64,000 bases of DNA, taken from positions 62,001 to 126,000 of the forward strand of contig NZ_LQIX01000045.1 in assembly GCF_001500045.1 (NCBI RefSeq), written 5' to 3'. This DNA comes from Mycobacterium sp. GA-1199. GTDB taxonomy: Bacteria; Actinomycetota; Actinomycetes; Mycobacteriales; Mycobacteriaceae. Every line of letters begins with the position of its first letter. Position 1 is the stretch's first letter. The notes beneath the pieces are model-generated. The model was not told the origin of the DNA. It worked only from the letters and a program-made list of their open reading frames with translations, and did no database searches. Positions 18,045-25,529 of this stretch are shown piece after piece. The position numbers and the translations under genes were made by a program.

Positions 18045-19732
18045 TGCTGACTCGCTTTGTCCGAAATCAGTTGATCATCTTCACGATTGCGTCGATTCTG
18101 GGCGTCACCGTGATGATCTTCACCTATATGCAACTGCCCACACTGCTCGGTATCGGCCGCTTGAAAGTCACGCTGGAGCTACCCGCCGCGGGCGGTCTCT
18201 ATCGCTTCAGCAACGTGACCTACCGCGGGGTGCAGATCGGTGAGGTGACCTCGGTGACGTTGACGGAGAACGGTGCTGAAGCGCACTTGTCACTCGACAC
18301 CTCACCGAAGATCCCCGCAGACCTGCAGGCTGAGGTGCGCAGCGTGTCCGCCGTCGGTGAGCAGTACGTGGATTTGCGGCCCCGCACCGATTCGGGACCG
18401 TATCTCGAAAGCGGACAACGCATTCCGGCCTCGCGGACCACCCTTCCGCAGGAGGTCGGCCCGATGCTGGACCAGCTGAGCGCGCTGGTGGACAGCATCC
18501 CCGGCGACCGAATCGCCGACCTGCTCGACGAGTCGTTCAAGGCCTTCAACGGGGCCGGCCCCGACTTCCAGTCCCTGCTCGACTCGGCCGCCAAGGTGAC
18601 CGATGAGTTAAGCGGCGTCTCCGACCAGACCCGCGGATTGATCGACGACAGCAGGCCGCTGCTGGAATCGCAGGCCGAGACCACCGAGCAGATCCGTACC
18701 TGGGCGCGGAGCCTGGCCGGCGTCACCGGGCAGCTGGAACAGAATGATCCGGAGATCCGCACCATATTGCAGCAGGGGCCCGGTTTCGCGCAGGAAGTGT
18801 CGGCGCTCCTCAACGACGTGAAGCCCACGCTGCCGATCCTGCTGGCGAACCTGACCACCGTCACGCAGGTCCTGCTCACCTACAACCCGGCCCTCGAGCA
18901 GTTGCTGGTCATCTTCCCCGGAATCATCGCCGCCCAGCAGTCCTTCGGCCTCCCGGGTAACAACCCCGTCGGGTGGCCCACCGGTGATTTCGCGCTCACC
19001 ATCAGTGACCCGCCGGCATGCACCGTGGGATTCCTTCCGTCGACGCAGTGGCGTTCCCCGGAGGACCAGACCACGATCGACACGCCTGACGGGCTGTACT
19101 GCAAGTTGCCGCAGGACTCACCGATCAGCGTACGTGGAGCTCGCAACTACCCCTGTATCGAACATCCCGGCAAACGGGCGCCGACGGTCGAACTCTGCAA
19201 CGACCCACGGGGTTACGTCCCGCTCGCCATGCGCCAGCACACGTTGGGGCCGGAACCGCTCGACCCGAACCTCATCTCTCAGGGCATACCGCCCGACGAC
19301 AGGGTCGACTTCCAGGAACGGATCTATGCGCCGGTGCAAGGTACGCCCCTGCCGCCGGGCGCCGTTCCCGCGGGAGCGCCGCCCGGCCCATCGGCACCCG
19401 ACTCGCCACCGTTCCCCGCACCGGAGGTGTTGTCACCGCAGCCGACGCCGACGGTAGCCCCGCCGGCACCGCTGGCCCCGCCACCGGCGCCGCCAGCCGC
19501 GCCACCGCCGCCCGGCAATTCGCTCAACGGAGCGCCGATACCGCCTGCGCCGGGAGCCGCTCCCGCAGCGCCGGCCGCTCACGCCACCGAGACGTCAGCG
19601 GGTGGCCCGTCGGTGGCGGTGGCGACGTACGACCCCAGGACGGGGAAATATCTGAGTCCGGACGGCTTCCTGCAGCAGGAGACGCTGCCCGGCAAGAACC
19701 CGAGGTCCTGGAAGGACCTCTTGCCGACCTGA
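18044..19732 (+). CDS. mceF: Mce family protein F with proline-rich tail
   Basis: A 562-residue Mce protein and the last gene of the operon. It has an N-terminal transmembrane helix (about 8-27), an Mce domain (RFSNVTYRGVQIGEVTS), a helical domain with SDQTRGLIDDSRPLL repeats, a cysteine-containing region (about 320-390) and a long Pro/Ala tail (about 430-530). The cysteine region is conserved in MceF proteins. It is followed at once by a hairpin and a convergent gene, so the operon appears to end here. Confidence 0.94.
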   Translation: MLTRFVRNQLIIFTIASILGVTVMIFTYMQLPTLLGIGRLKVTLELPAAGGLYRFSNVTYRGVQIGEVTSVTLTENGAEAHLSLDTSPKIPADLQAEVRSVSAVGEQYVDLRPRTDSGPYLESGQRIPASRTTLPQEVGPMLDQLSALVDSIPGDRIADLLDESFKAFNGAGPDFQSLLDSAAKVTDELSGVSDQTRGLIDDSRPLLESQAETTEQIRTWARSLAGVTGQLEQNDPEIRTILQQGPGFAQEVSALLNDVKPTLPILLANLTTVTQVLLTYNPALEQLLVIFPGIIAAQQSFGLPGNNPVGWPTGDFALTISDPPACTVGFLPSTQWRSPEDQTTIDTPDGLYCKLPQDSPISVRGARNYPCIEHPGKRAPTVELCNDPRGYVPLAMRQHTLGPEPLDPNLISQGIPPDDRVDFQERIYAPVQGTPLPPGAVPAGAPPGPSAPDSPPFPAPEVLSPQPTPTVAPPAPLAPPPAPPAAPPPPGNSLNGAPIPPAPGAAPAAPAAHATETSAGGPSVAVATYDPRTGKYLSPDGFLQQETLPGKNPRSWKDLLPT

Positions 19733-19751
19733 CCGTGCTCGGGTGGTCAGG
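19728..19751. terminator. Hairpin between convergent mceF and secreted-protein gene
   Basis: Perfect seven-base arms CCTGACC (19728-19734) and GGTCAGG (19745-19751) flank a ten-base loop and overlap the two stop codons. No T-tract follows on either strand. The position suggests a bidirectional terminator for the mce operon and the convergent gene. Confidence 0.4.
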
Positions 19752-20286
19752 ACAGCTTCTGCATCTTCACCGGCATCTCAACGGAGGTGGTCTGATTCCT
19801 GCCACAAGCGCCGCTCGCGGTCTTGGTCATGTCGCGGCCGGCCAGAAAGGTGGTGTTCTTCGTGAGGCGTTCGTTCCGGGAGGGATCCATTCCCCACAAC
19901 ATGAACTTCTGGTGCCCGGGGGCGAATGTCCCATTGGGGCAGGGCATCCAGTTGGGGACGTCGCGATCGACGTACCAGAAGTCGTCGAGCCGAATGGGGG
20001 CGGTCCAGCCGCGGTCGCTGATCACCGTTCCGGTGCATTCGATCGGGCTCACGCAATCTGTGCTGACAGTCCAGGTTTGGACGACGGTCACATCGTCGCG
20101 GAAGACGTCGGCGCCACCGGCGCCATGCGGGCCGATACTCTTCTTCGCCCATTCGCCGTCGGACATCACCAGGTAGGTGCCATTCAGCGCGACACCAAAA
20201 TCATCGGCATGTGCCGGTGTTGCGGTCCCCACGCTCGCCGCGAAAGCGATCGCCGCCACACCCGCGGCCCAATCAGCACTACGCAT
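19747..20286 (-). CDS. Secreted protein with signal peptide, unknown function
   Basis: A 179-residue precursor with a signal peptide ending in TATPAHA (cleavage near residue 27) and a mature domain of about 150 residues. Visible features are four cysteines (CVSPIEC, CPNGTF, ACGRN), Trp-rich strands (GWTAPIRLDDFWYVDRDVPNW) and a FAPGHQKFMLWGMDP segment. Such proteins recur in mycobacteria as small exported proteins without known function. It converges on mceF and is divergent from another small secreted protein at 20365, with which it shares a promoter region. Confidence 0.8.
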   Translation of the reverse strand: MRSADWAAGVAAIAFAASVGTATPAHADDFGVALNGTYLVMSDGEWAKKSIGPHGAGGADVFRDDVTVVQTWTVSTDCVSPIECTGTVISDRGWTAPIRLDDFWYVDRDVPNWMPCPNGTFAPGHQKFMLWGMDPSRNERLTKNTTFLAGRDMTKTASGACGRNQTTSVEMPVKMQKLS

Positions 20287-20315
20287 GCGGAAAGCCTATC
20301 GCGCATAGCAGCTCT

Positions 20316-20334
20316 GCTCTCCAATAGGGAGAAT
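20316..20334. promoter_or_regulatory. Weak copy of the 19-bp inverted repeat between two secreted-protein genes
   Basis: The sequence GCTCTC-N7-GAGAAT lies in the 78-base gap between divergent secreted-protein genes. The right arm fits the ATTCTC-N7-GAGAAT repeat fully and the left arm four of six bases. Another GAGAAT occurs at 20353-20358 next to the plus-strand start codon. This is a possible member of the island regulon. Confidence 0.3.
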
Positions 20335-20364
20335 TTCGTTCCGCCGATATGTGAGAATGACTAA

Positions 20365-20772
20365 ATGCGGTCCCCCGTCGCAGTGTTAGCTGCTCTGCTG
20401 TCGTTCGCGGCGCTCACAGCGGCCCCGCCGGTCGCCGCTCAGCCGCCGCTGCCACCGCTACCCCCGCCGGGCGCCGAGTGCAATCACCCCAACTGCACGC
20501 CAGGCATCAGGCCGGGCGTCATCCTCGGGTCGTACTGCAACAACACGACCTACTATGCCTTCGGCGTCACAGAATGGGGCCGATTGGTGTTCTGCGGTTC
20601 GCCGCGGCGGTACGAGCCGCGCTGGTTCCGGTCACCCGAAATGCACGGCGTGAAGAACGAATTCGACCTGTGCCCGCTGCACGTGGGCGAGGTGGCTCAA
20701 GCCCCGGACGGATTGTTCCTCACCTGCGTCGCCAAGGATGGCCGCTCATATTGGGAGCGCGGGGATCTGTAG
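20365..20772 (+). CDS. Small secreted protein, Cys-containing
   Basis: A 135-residue precursor. The signal peptide ends in PPVAAQ, followed by a short Pro-rich segment (PPLPPLPPPGAEC) and a mature region with six cysteines (ECNHPNC, SYCNN, VFCGS, DLCPL, LTCVA), which suggests disulfides outside the cytoplasm. It starts seven bases after a GAGAAT element, which implies a short or leaderless transcript. It faces the P450 gene at 20859 across a long inverted repeat. Function unknown. Confidence 0.75.
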   Translation: MRSPVAVLAALLSFAALTAAPPVAAQPPLPPLPPPGAECNHPNCTPGIRPGVILGSYCNNTTYYAFGVTEWGRLVFCGSPRRYEPRWFRSPEMHGVKNEFDLCPLHVGEVAQAPDGLFLTCVAKDGRSYWERGDL

Positions 20773-20800
20773 GGACGGATCCCCGCCGAGACTGCACGCA

Positions 20801-20848
20801 GGTCGCCGAAACAGCGAATTATGGGCTTTCTCCGCAGTTTCGGCGACC
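20801..20848. repeat. Long inverted repeat between convergent genes (possible terminator)
   Basis: Sixteen-base arms with one mismatch (20801-20816, GGTCGCCGAAACAGCG; 20833-20848, CGCAGTTTCGGCGACC) separated by 16 bases. It fills the gap between the convergent secreted-protein gene and the P450 gene, ending 11 bases before the P450 stop codon. The same type of element occurs at 27889-27950, 51504-51568 and 61031-61091. Confidence 0.7.
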
Positions 20849-20858
20849 GTGGTGACGC

Positions 20859-22139
20859 TCAGCCGATCGGCTTGAACTCGATGTTGATCTCGGTGAGCCC
20901 GCGCAGGATGAACGTCGGCTCGTAAACGTAGCGGCGGTCGTCGATCGGCCCGTGCTTCTCCTCGCTGACCGTGATGTCGCCCAACCGGTCGAGGAGCCGT
21001 TCGATCGAGACGCGGCCCTCCACACGGGCCAGCGGTGCGCCAGGGCAGGAATGGATTCCGCGGCTGAATGCGATGTGCTCGCGAACGTTCTTACGGTCCA
21101 ACTGGAACTCGTGAGGGTCGTCGAAGCGATTCGGGTCGCGGTTGGCCGCACCAGGGCTGACCATGACGGTGGTGCCCGCCGGAACTGGGGTGTCGCCGAG
21201 TGTCGTTGTCTTACGGGCCATCCGGAACACGCTCTTCACCGGGCTGTCCATCCGCAGGCACTCCTCGATGAACACCGGGATCAGGCTGCGGTCATCGCGC
21301 AACTGCTGCTGGATGTCGGGCCGGTCGGACAGCACCCGCATCGCGGCGCCCAACAGCTTCGCGGTGGTCTCCTGGCCGGCGGCGAACAGGAAGGTCGCGG
21401 TACGCACCACATCGACCACTTCGGGTGTGGAGCCGTCCGGGTACTTGGCGGTGGCGATCGAAGTCAGCACGTCGTCGCGCGGGTTCTCGCGGCGTTCCTC
21501 GATATAGCGCGAGAACTTCTCGTCCGCCCACTCAAGAGGATTGGTGGCGATCACCTCGTGGTCGAGACCTCCGATGTTCGATCCGGGGCGCTGGGCGCCG
21601 AACGACTCGCGGAAGTCCTCGTGGTCCTCCTCGGGAACGCCGAGCAGATCGGCGACTACCAAGAGCGAGAACGGTTTCGCGTAGGCGGCGAGGAACTCGC
21701 ACTTGCCGTCGGCGATGAACTCGTCGATGTGGCGGTCGGCCAACCGCCACATGAAGTCCTCGTTCTCCTTGAGGCGCTTGGGCGTCAGCAGCCGGGCCAG
21801 AATCGAACGCGCATCCGTGTGCTGCGGCGGATCCATCGTGACCATGTGCTCGAACATCGGAATCTCGGTGCGGTGCTTCTCGAGTTGTTCGCAGATGTCG
21901 TCACCCTCGGGCGTGAACGGCATCGGTGTGAACGGACCCATGACCGCTACACAGGACGAGAAATTCTCGCTGTCCTTGTAGACGGTATTGGCCGCCTCCC
22001 AACCCGTGACGGCGAGCACGCCGTTGTTGATCGGACAACAGACGGGATCCTTCGAGCGGATGTGGTCGTAGTACGGGTGCGGGTCGGGCACGAGGGAGGG
22101 ATCGGTGAAGTAGTCAACCGAATCGAAATCTGTGGTCAT
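20859..22139 (-). CDS. Cytochrome P450 monooxygenase
   Basis: A 426-residue haem protein. The haem loop FSRGIHSCPGAPLAR gives Cys365 as ligand. The I-helix motif is AAGQETTAK, with Glu in place of the more common Asp. The ExxR motif is EECLR. It lacks an adjacent ferredoxin and may use the one at 3073-3264. It is divergent from the TetR gene at 22322, and an almost perfect palindrome lies between them, so TetR control is likely. It is only distantly similar to the P450 at 1664-3031, so the two probably act at different positions on the substrate. Confidence 0.94.
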   Translation of the reverse strand: MTTDFDSVDYFTDPSLVPDPHPYYDHIRSKDPVCCPINNGVLAVTGWEAANTVYKDSENFSSCVAVMGPFTPMPFTPEGDDICEQLEKHRTEIPMFEHMVTMDPPQHTDARSILARLLTPKRLKENEDFMWRLADRHIDEFIADGKCEFLAAYAKPFSLLVVADLLGVPEEDHEDFRESFGAQRPGSNIGGLDHEVIATNPLEWADEKFSRYIEERRENPRDDVLTSIATAKYPDGSTPEVVDVVRTATFLFAAGQETTAKLLGAAMRVLSDRPDIQQQLRDDRSLIPVFIEECLRMDSPVKSVFRMARKTTTLGDTPVPAGTTVMVSPGAANRDPNRFDDPHEFQLDRKNVREHIAFSRGIHSCPGAPLARVEGRVSIERLLDRLGDITVSEEKHGPIDDRRYVYEPTFILRGLTEINIEFKPIG

Positions 22140-22217
22140 GGTGTGGAAGCCCTCCAGGGGTCGACGCTGGCCCGCGTGATGGTGAGCGGACGCTGCCGCT
22201 CTTGAATCTGGCTGAAT

Positions 22218-22239
22218 ATGCTGAGCACTTGCTTAGCAT
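22218..22239. promoter_or_regulatory. Palindromic operator, probably for the adjacent TetR regulator
   Basis: Two ten-base arms, ATGCTGAGCA and TGCTTAGCAT, meet at a two-base centre (CT). They are reverse complements except for one base pair. Size and symmetry fit a TetR-dimer site. It lies in the 182-base gap between the divergent P450 and TetR genes, overlapping the presumed -10 area of the P450 promoter. Confidence 0.65.
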
Positions 22240-22321
22240 GGGGTTAAGGTCGTGGTCAAGATCGAACGGCGGGGCGCCACTACGATCGGCGTGTCGGAAG
22301 GGCGGGAAGAGAAGTGATCGG

Positions 22322-22984
22322 ATGACTGGCGGTTCTGGGCCGACGCGGCGTATCGGGGCGCCCGACGCGAAAAACCGCGGCGTACTGCTGGACGCCGCCG
22401 AGCAACTGTTGCTCGAGGAGGGTTACGCCGCGGTCACATCGCGACGCGTCGCCGACAAGGCGGGGCTGAAGCCGCAGCTCGTGCATTACTACTTCCGCAC
22501 GATGGAGGACCTGTTCCTCGCCGTCTTCCGTCGGATGGCCGAGGCGGGCCTCGAGGCGCTGACGCACGCGCTCGCGTCGCCCCAGCCACTGTGGGCGTTA
22601 TGGCGGTTCAGCACGCAGCCGGAGGCCACGCGGCTCACGATGGAATTCATGGGCCTGGCCAATCACCGCAAGGCGCTGCGGGTCGAGATCATCTACTACG
22701 CCGAACGGTTCCGTGAGGAGCAGAACAAGGCCATCACCGCCGTGCTCGCGCGCTACGGCGCTGCTGCGCAAGAGGTTCCACCGGTGGTGTGGACCGTATT
22801 CGCAACCGCCGTGTCCCAGGCATTGGTGGTCGAGCGGGCGCTCGGCATGACCACCGGGCATGCCGAGACATTCGCGTTCTGCGAGAACTGGATTCGCCGG
22901 CTGGAGGGCGATCCACTCGATCCGAGCAGTCCCAGCGGCGGTCACCAGCTCCGAATGGAGCAGAGCGCGCCCTTCGGGCCTTGA
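22322..22984 (+). CDS. TetR family transcriptional regulator
   Basis: A 220-residue regulator. The N-terminal helix-turn-helix is clear (GVLLDAAEQLLLEEGYAAV, then TSRRVADKAGLKPQLVHYYF). The C-terminal domain, which binds a ligand in this family, is all-helical. ATG 22322 is preferred; the frame is open back to 22202, but that extension would cover the palindrome at 22218-22239 and carries no domain. It probably represses itself and the divergent P450. The last 43 bases overlap the convergent secreted-protein gene. The ligand could be a lipid or acyl-CoA intermediate. Confidence 0.92.
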   Translation: MTGGSGPTRRIGAPDAKNRGVLLDAAEQLLLEEGYAAVTSRRVADKAGLKPQLVHYYFRTMEDLFLAVFRRMAEAGLEALTHALASPQPLWALWRFSTQPEATRLTMEFMGLANHRKALRVEIIYYAERFREEQNKAITAVLARYGAAAQEVPPVVWTVFATAVSQALVVERALGMTTGHAETFAFCENWIRRLEGDPLDPSSPSGGHQLRMEQSAPFGP

Positions 22985-23388
22985 TGCGTCTTCACGACCA
23001 CTCCGTCGACCGCGAGGACGCAGTGGATATTCGGTTTCGCTTCGCCAGGTCCGCTGGTCGCCGTGACCATCGCCCATTCATCGGGGTTGGCGAGTTGCAC
23101 GTCCAGGTTCCACTGCTGGTCCGGGCCGATCTGCGCCTCGACCTTCGGGCTGAACTGGTACGGGTTGTGGCTGTAGGCTGCCCAGTTCGGCGGATCGACG
23201 TCGCGGTAGTAGATGTCGACGAAGAACGGTTGCTCGGAGAACACCGAGTACTTGACGTTGTGCAGCACCGGCGGCGGTGGACCCTGCGCCACCGCGGGCG
23301 CACTCACCGACACCACACCACCGGCGGTCACCATGATTGCCGCGACGAGGGCCGGCAACGAGGTACGGGCCGAGCGACCGAAGATCAT
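22942..23388 (-). CDS. Small secreted protein, possibly MmpS-like fold
   Basis: A 148-residue precursor with a signal peptide (cleavage after SAPAVA) and a mature beta-rich domain. The pattern VKYSVFSEQPFFVDIYYRDV ... HCVLAVDGVVV ... CSIRSW, with two cysteines and a central VDG turn, resembles the arrangement in MmpS proteins, but similarity is weak and no transmembrane anchor is left after cleavage. Its 3' end overlaps the TetR gene. It is downstream of the thiolase-like gene on the same strand (52 bases). Function unknown. Confidence 0.7.
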   Translation of the reverse strand: MIFGRSARTSLPALVAAIMVTAGGVVSVSAPAVAQGPPPPVLHNVKYSVFSEQPFFVDIYYRDVDPPNWAAYSHNPYQFSPKVEAQIGPDQQWNLDVQLANPDEWAMVTATSGPGEAKPNIHCVLAVDGVVVKTHQGPKGALCSIRSW

Positions 23389-23440
23389 TTCCGGATCTTA
23401 AAACGATGTACGCGACCCAGGTCGCGAATCGGCAACCGCA

Positions 23441-24586
23441 TCAGACCGACAGGATCGTCGCCGAGGCGGTGCCCGGAGCGCCGTACACCTGAGCCAGGCC
23501 CACTTTCGGCTCACCGGGGACCTGACGGTCACCGGCCTCGCCGCGCAACTGCCGCACCAGTTCGTGCACCTGCCGCAACCCGGAGGCCCCGATCGGCTCA
23601 CCGTTGGCGATGAGCCCGCCGTCGGTGTTGATCGGCATCGAACCGTGGATCTCGGTGGCGCCGTCGGCGAGCAGTTTCTCCTGCTCGCCGTCGGCGCACA
23701 GGCCGGTCTCGGCCATGTGGATGACCTCGGCGCCGGCGTCGGTGTCCTGAAGCTGCGCGACGTCGACGTCCTCCGGTCCCAGGCCCGCCGCCTCATACGC
23801 CGCCTTGGCGGCATACACGGTCGGGGAGGCATCCTCGTCGAGCGGCGCCGACGTCGCGTGGACTTCGTAGGCACCGAAGCGACGGGTGCGAATCTCGGTG
23901 GCGCGCACGTAGACCGGCTTCTTGGTGAAGCGGTGCGCGATGTCGCCGCGGCACATGATGACCGCCGCGGCGCCCTCGTCGGGCGCACAGAACATGTATT
24001 GCGTCAGCGGATAGTTCAGCACCGTCGAGTTGAGGATCTCCTCCTCGGGGATCGCCTTGCGTCGGAACGCGTTCGGGTTCAGCGCGCCGTTGCGGAAGTT
24101 CTTGGCCGCCACCTTGGCCAGGGTGGCCTGTGAGATGCCGTGCTTGTGGATGTAGTGGTTGGCCTTCATCCCGAAGAACTTGGTGGTGACGAACTGACCG
24201 TTCTCGGCATACCACTGCGGCAGCGCGAGTTTCGCGGGATCGTCGGTGAACGCACCGCGCGGGTGCTTGTCCAGACCGATTGCGATCCCGATGTCGTACT
24301 TACCGAGGCGGATGGTGTCCGCGGTCTGCTGGATCGCACTGGCGGCGGTGGCGCACGCGTTGAAGACGTTGGTGAACGTGATGCCCGTCAGCCCGACGAG
24401 CCGGGTCACCGCGTCGGGGTTGGACACCTCGTAACTGCCGCCGAATCCGAACTGGATGTCCTTCCATTCCACGCCGGCGTCGGTGAGTGCGGACTGGATC
24501 GCCTCGGCGCCCATCTCCATCGCGGTCTTCGGGAATCGGCCGAACGGGTGCAGTCCCACGCCGATGATCGCCACGTCGTTTGTCAT
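23441..24586 (-). CDS. Thiolase-like lipid-transfer protein (possible aldolase)
   Basis: A 381-residue thiolase fold. Cys78 (FNACATAASA) is at the nucleophile position, but the conserved GHPxGATG is GEPIGASG here, so the catalytic His is Glu. The C-terminal thiolase Cys is also absent (VYGAPGTAS). The gene is 16 bases downstream of a DUF35 protein. Ltp2 of the cholesterol pathway is likewise a thiolase-fold protein with altered active site that works with a DUF35 partner as a retro-aldolase. A C-C cleavage other than thiolysis is therefore plausible. The substrate is unknown. Confidence 0.88.
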   Translation of the reverse strand: MTNDVAIIGVGLHPFGRFPKTAMEMGAEAIQSALTDAGVEWKDIQFGFGGSYEVSNPDAVTRLVGLTGITFTNVFNACATAASAIQQTADTIRLGKYDIGIAIGLDKHPRGAFTDDPAKLALPQWYAENGQFVTTKFFGMKANHYIHKHGISQATLAKVAAKNFRNGALNPNAFRRKAIPEEEILNSTVLNYPLTQYMFCAPDEGAAAVIMCRGDIAHRFTKKPVYVRATEIRTRRFGAYEVHATSAPLDEDASPTVYAAKAAYEAAGLGPEDVDVAQLQDTDAGAEVIHMAETGLCADGEQEKLLADGATEIHGSMPINTDGGLIANGEPIGASGLRQVHELVRQLRGEAGDRQVPGEPKVGLAQVYGAPGTASATILSV

Positions 24587-24602
24587 TCCGGTGCTCCTGT
24601 GT

Positions 24603-25025
24603 CTAGACGGGCTTGAAGGCGAAGGTGACGACCTCGTTGCCGTCGTCGTCGGTGGTGAACGGCACCATCGTCAGCTCGACCTCCATGCCGAACTCGAGCT
24701 TGTCGGGGTCGTTCTCGGTGAGGCGGCCCTCGACGCGGATGACGTCCTCGAGCTGGACCAACCCGACGCCGAACGGCACGAAGTCGTTGCCCGTGGGGCC
24801 CTTGTACGGCGCGCCGGGCGGGAACCCCTGCGTCGTCCACGCGACGAGGGTGCCGCGCCGCGGCAGCTTGAGCTCGGACATGTCGCCGGCGCTGCACCTG
24901 GGGCAGCGCTGCTGAACCGGGAAGGCGGTGGCGCCGCACGCGCCACACCGGCTTCCGATCAGCTGCGGGTTGTCATCGGGCCAGGTCGAGATTTCGGGCG
25001 CGAGCGCCACTTGCTGTGTCGGCAC
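24603..25025 (-). CDS. DUF35 zinc-ribbon/OB-fold protein, partner of the thiolase-like protein
   Basis: A 140-residue protein. An N-terminal helix is followed by a zinc ribbon (CGACG, then CPRCS; four Cys) and an OB-fold (RRGTLVAWTTQGFPPG ... PFGVGLVQLED). This is the canonical DUF35 architecture, which binds the acyl-CoA and docks to thiolase-fold partners such as Ltp2. It is the first gene of a minus-strand operon with the thiolase-like gene, and its promoter region holds an excellent copy of the 19-bp inverted repeat. Confidence 0.92.
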   Translation of the reverse strand: MPTQQVALAPEISTWPDDNPQLIGSRCGACGATAFPVQQRCPRCSAGDMSELKLPRRGTLVAWTTQGFPPGAPYKGPTGNDFVPFGVGLVQLEDVIRVEGRLTENDPDKLEFGMEVELTMVPFTTDDDGNEVVTFAFKPV

Positions 25026-25049
25026 GCGCCGACGATAACTGGAAATGAC

Positions 25050-25068
25050 GTTCTCGTCTAGAGAGAAC
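25050..25068. promoter_or_regulatory. Operator-like inverted repeat GTTCTC-N7-GAGAAC
   Basis: Perfect six-base arms, 19 bp in total, in the 84-base gap between the divergent DUF35 and SnoaL-like genes. It matches the repeats at 5098-5116 and 28718-28736. On the minus strand TTGACG lies just upstream of it, so a repressor bound here could block both directions. Confidence 0.6.
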
Positions 25069-25109
25069 CGGGGTCGTCAAGCGCTCAACTCGCTGCTAGC
25101 CTCCCCGAT

Positions 25110-25529
25110 GTGGACGCCGACAAAGCGCAGATCGCCGAGGTTCTGATTCGTTACGCCACCGGGATCGACTTCAAAGACTGGAAGCTGTTCCGGACGTGCT
25201 GGGCCGATGAGGTCGACATCGATTACGGCGATCTGGGGAGTTTCACCGACGCCGACGCCTTCACCACGCTGATGGAGCAGATCCACGGCGGCATGGGGCA
25301 GACGTATCACCGCATCTCCAACATCGTCGTCGACGTCAAGGCCGACCGGGCCACGGCGCGGTCCTATGTGCACGCCGTGCTCAAGGCCGTGCCCGATGAC
25401 GACGGGAGCTGGATCGACGCGCTCGGTCACTACGACGACGAGCTCGTTCAGACTCCGGACGGTTGGCGGATCGTGAAGCGGACCACCAACATCGCGCGAG
25501 TGATGAGCGCGGCCGGCGTGGCGCAGTGA
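25110..25529 (+). CDS. SnoaL/NTF2-like protein
   Basis: A 139-residue NTF2-like fold protein (KAQIAEVLIRYATGIDFKDW, CWADEVDIDYGD, YHRISNIVV, WRIVKRTTN). Members act as small isomerases, dehydratases or binding proteins on polyketide, steroid or terpenoid compounds. It starts at GTG 25110; the ATG two bases upstream is out of frame. It is the first gene of a four-gene operon (SDR, alcohol dehydrogenase, VOC protein) joined by one- to four-base overlaps or spacings. The exact activity is not predictable. Confidence 0.85.
   Translation: MDADKAQIAEVLIRYATGIDFKDWKLFRTCWADEVDIDYGDLGSFTDADAFTTLMEQIHGGMGQTYHRISNIVVDVKADRATARSYVHAVLKAVPDDDGSWIDALGHYDDELVQTPDGWRIVKRTTNIARVMSAAGVAQ

Noticed and set aside
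22322..22984. TetR protein as the regulator of the ATTCTC-N7-GAGAAT sites
   Set aside because: Its own gap holds a different palindrome and no such repeat, so there is no sequence reason to link it to those sites.
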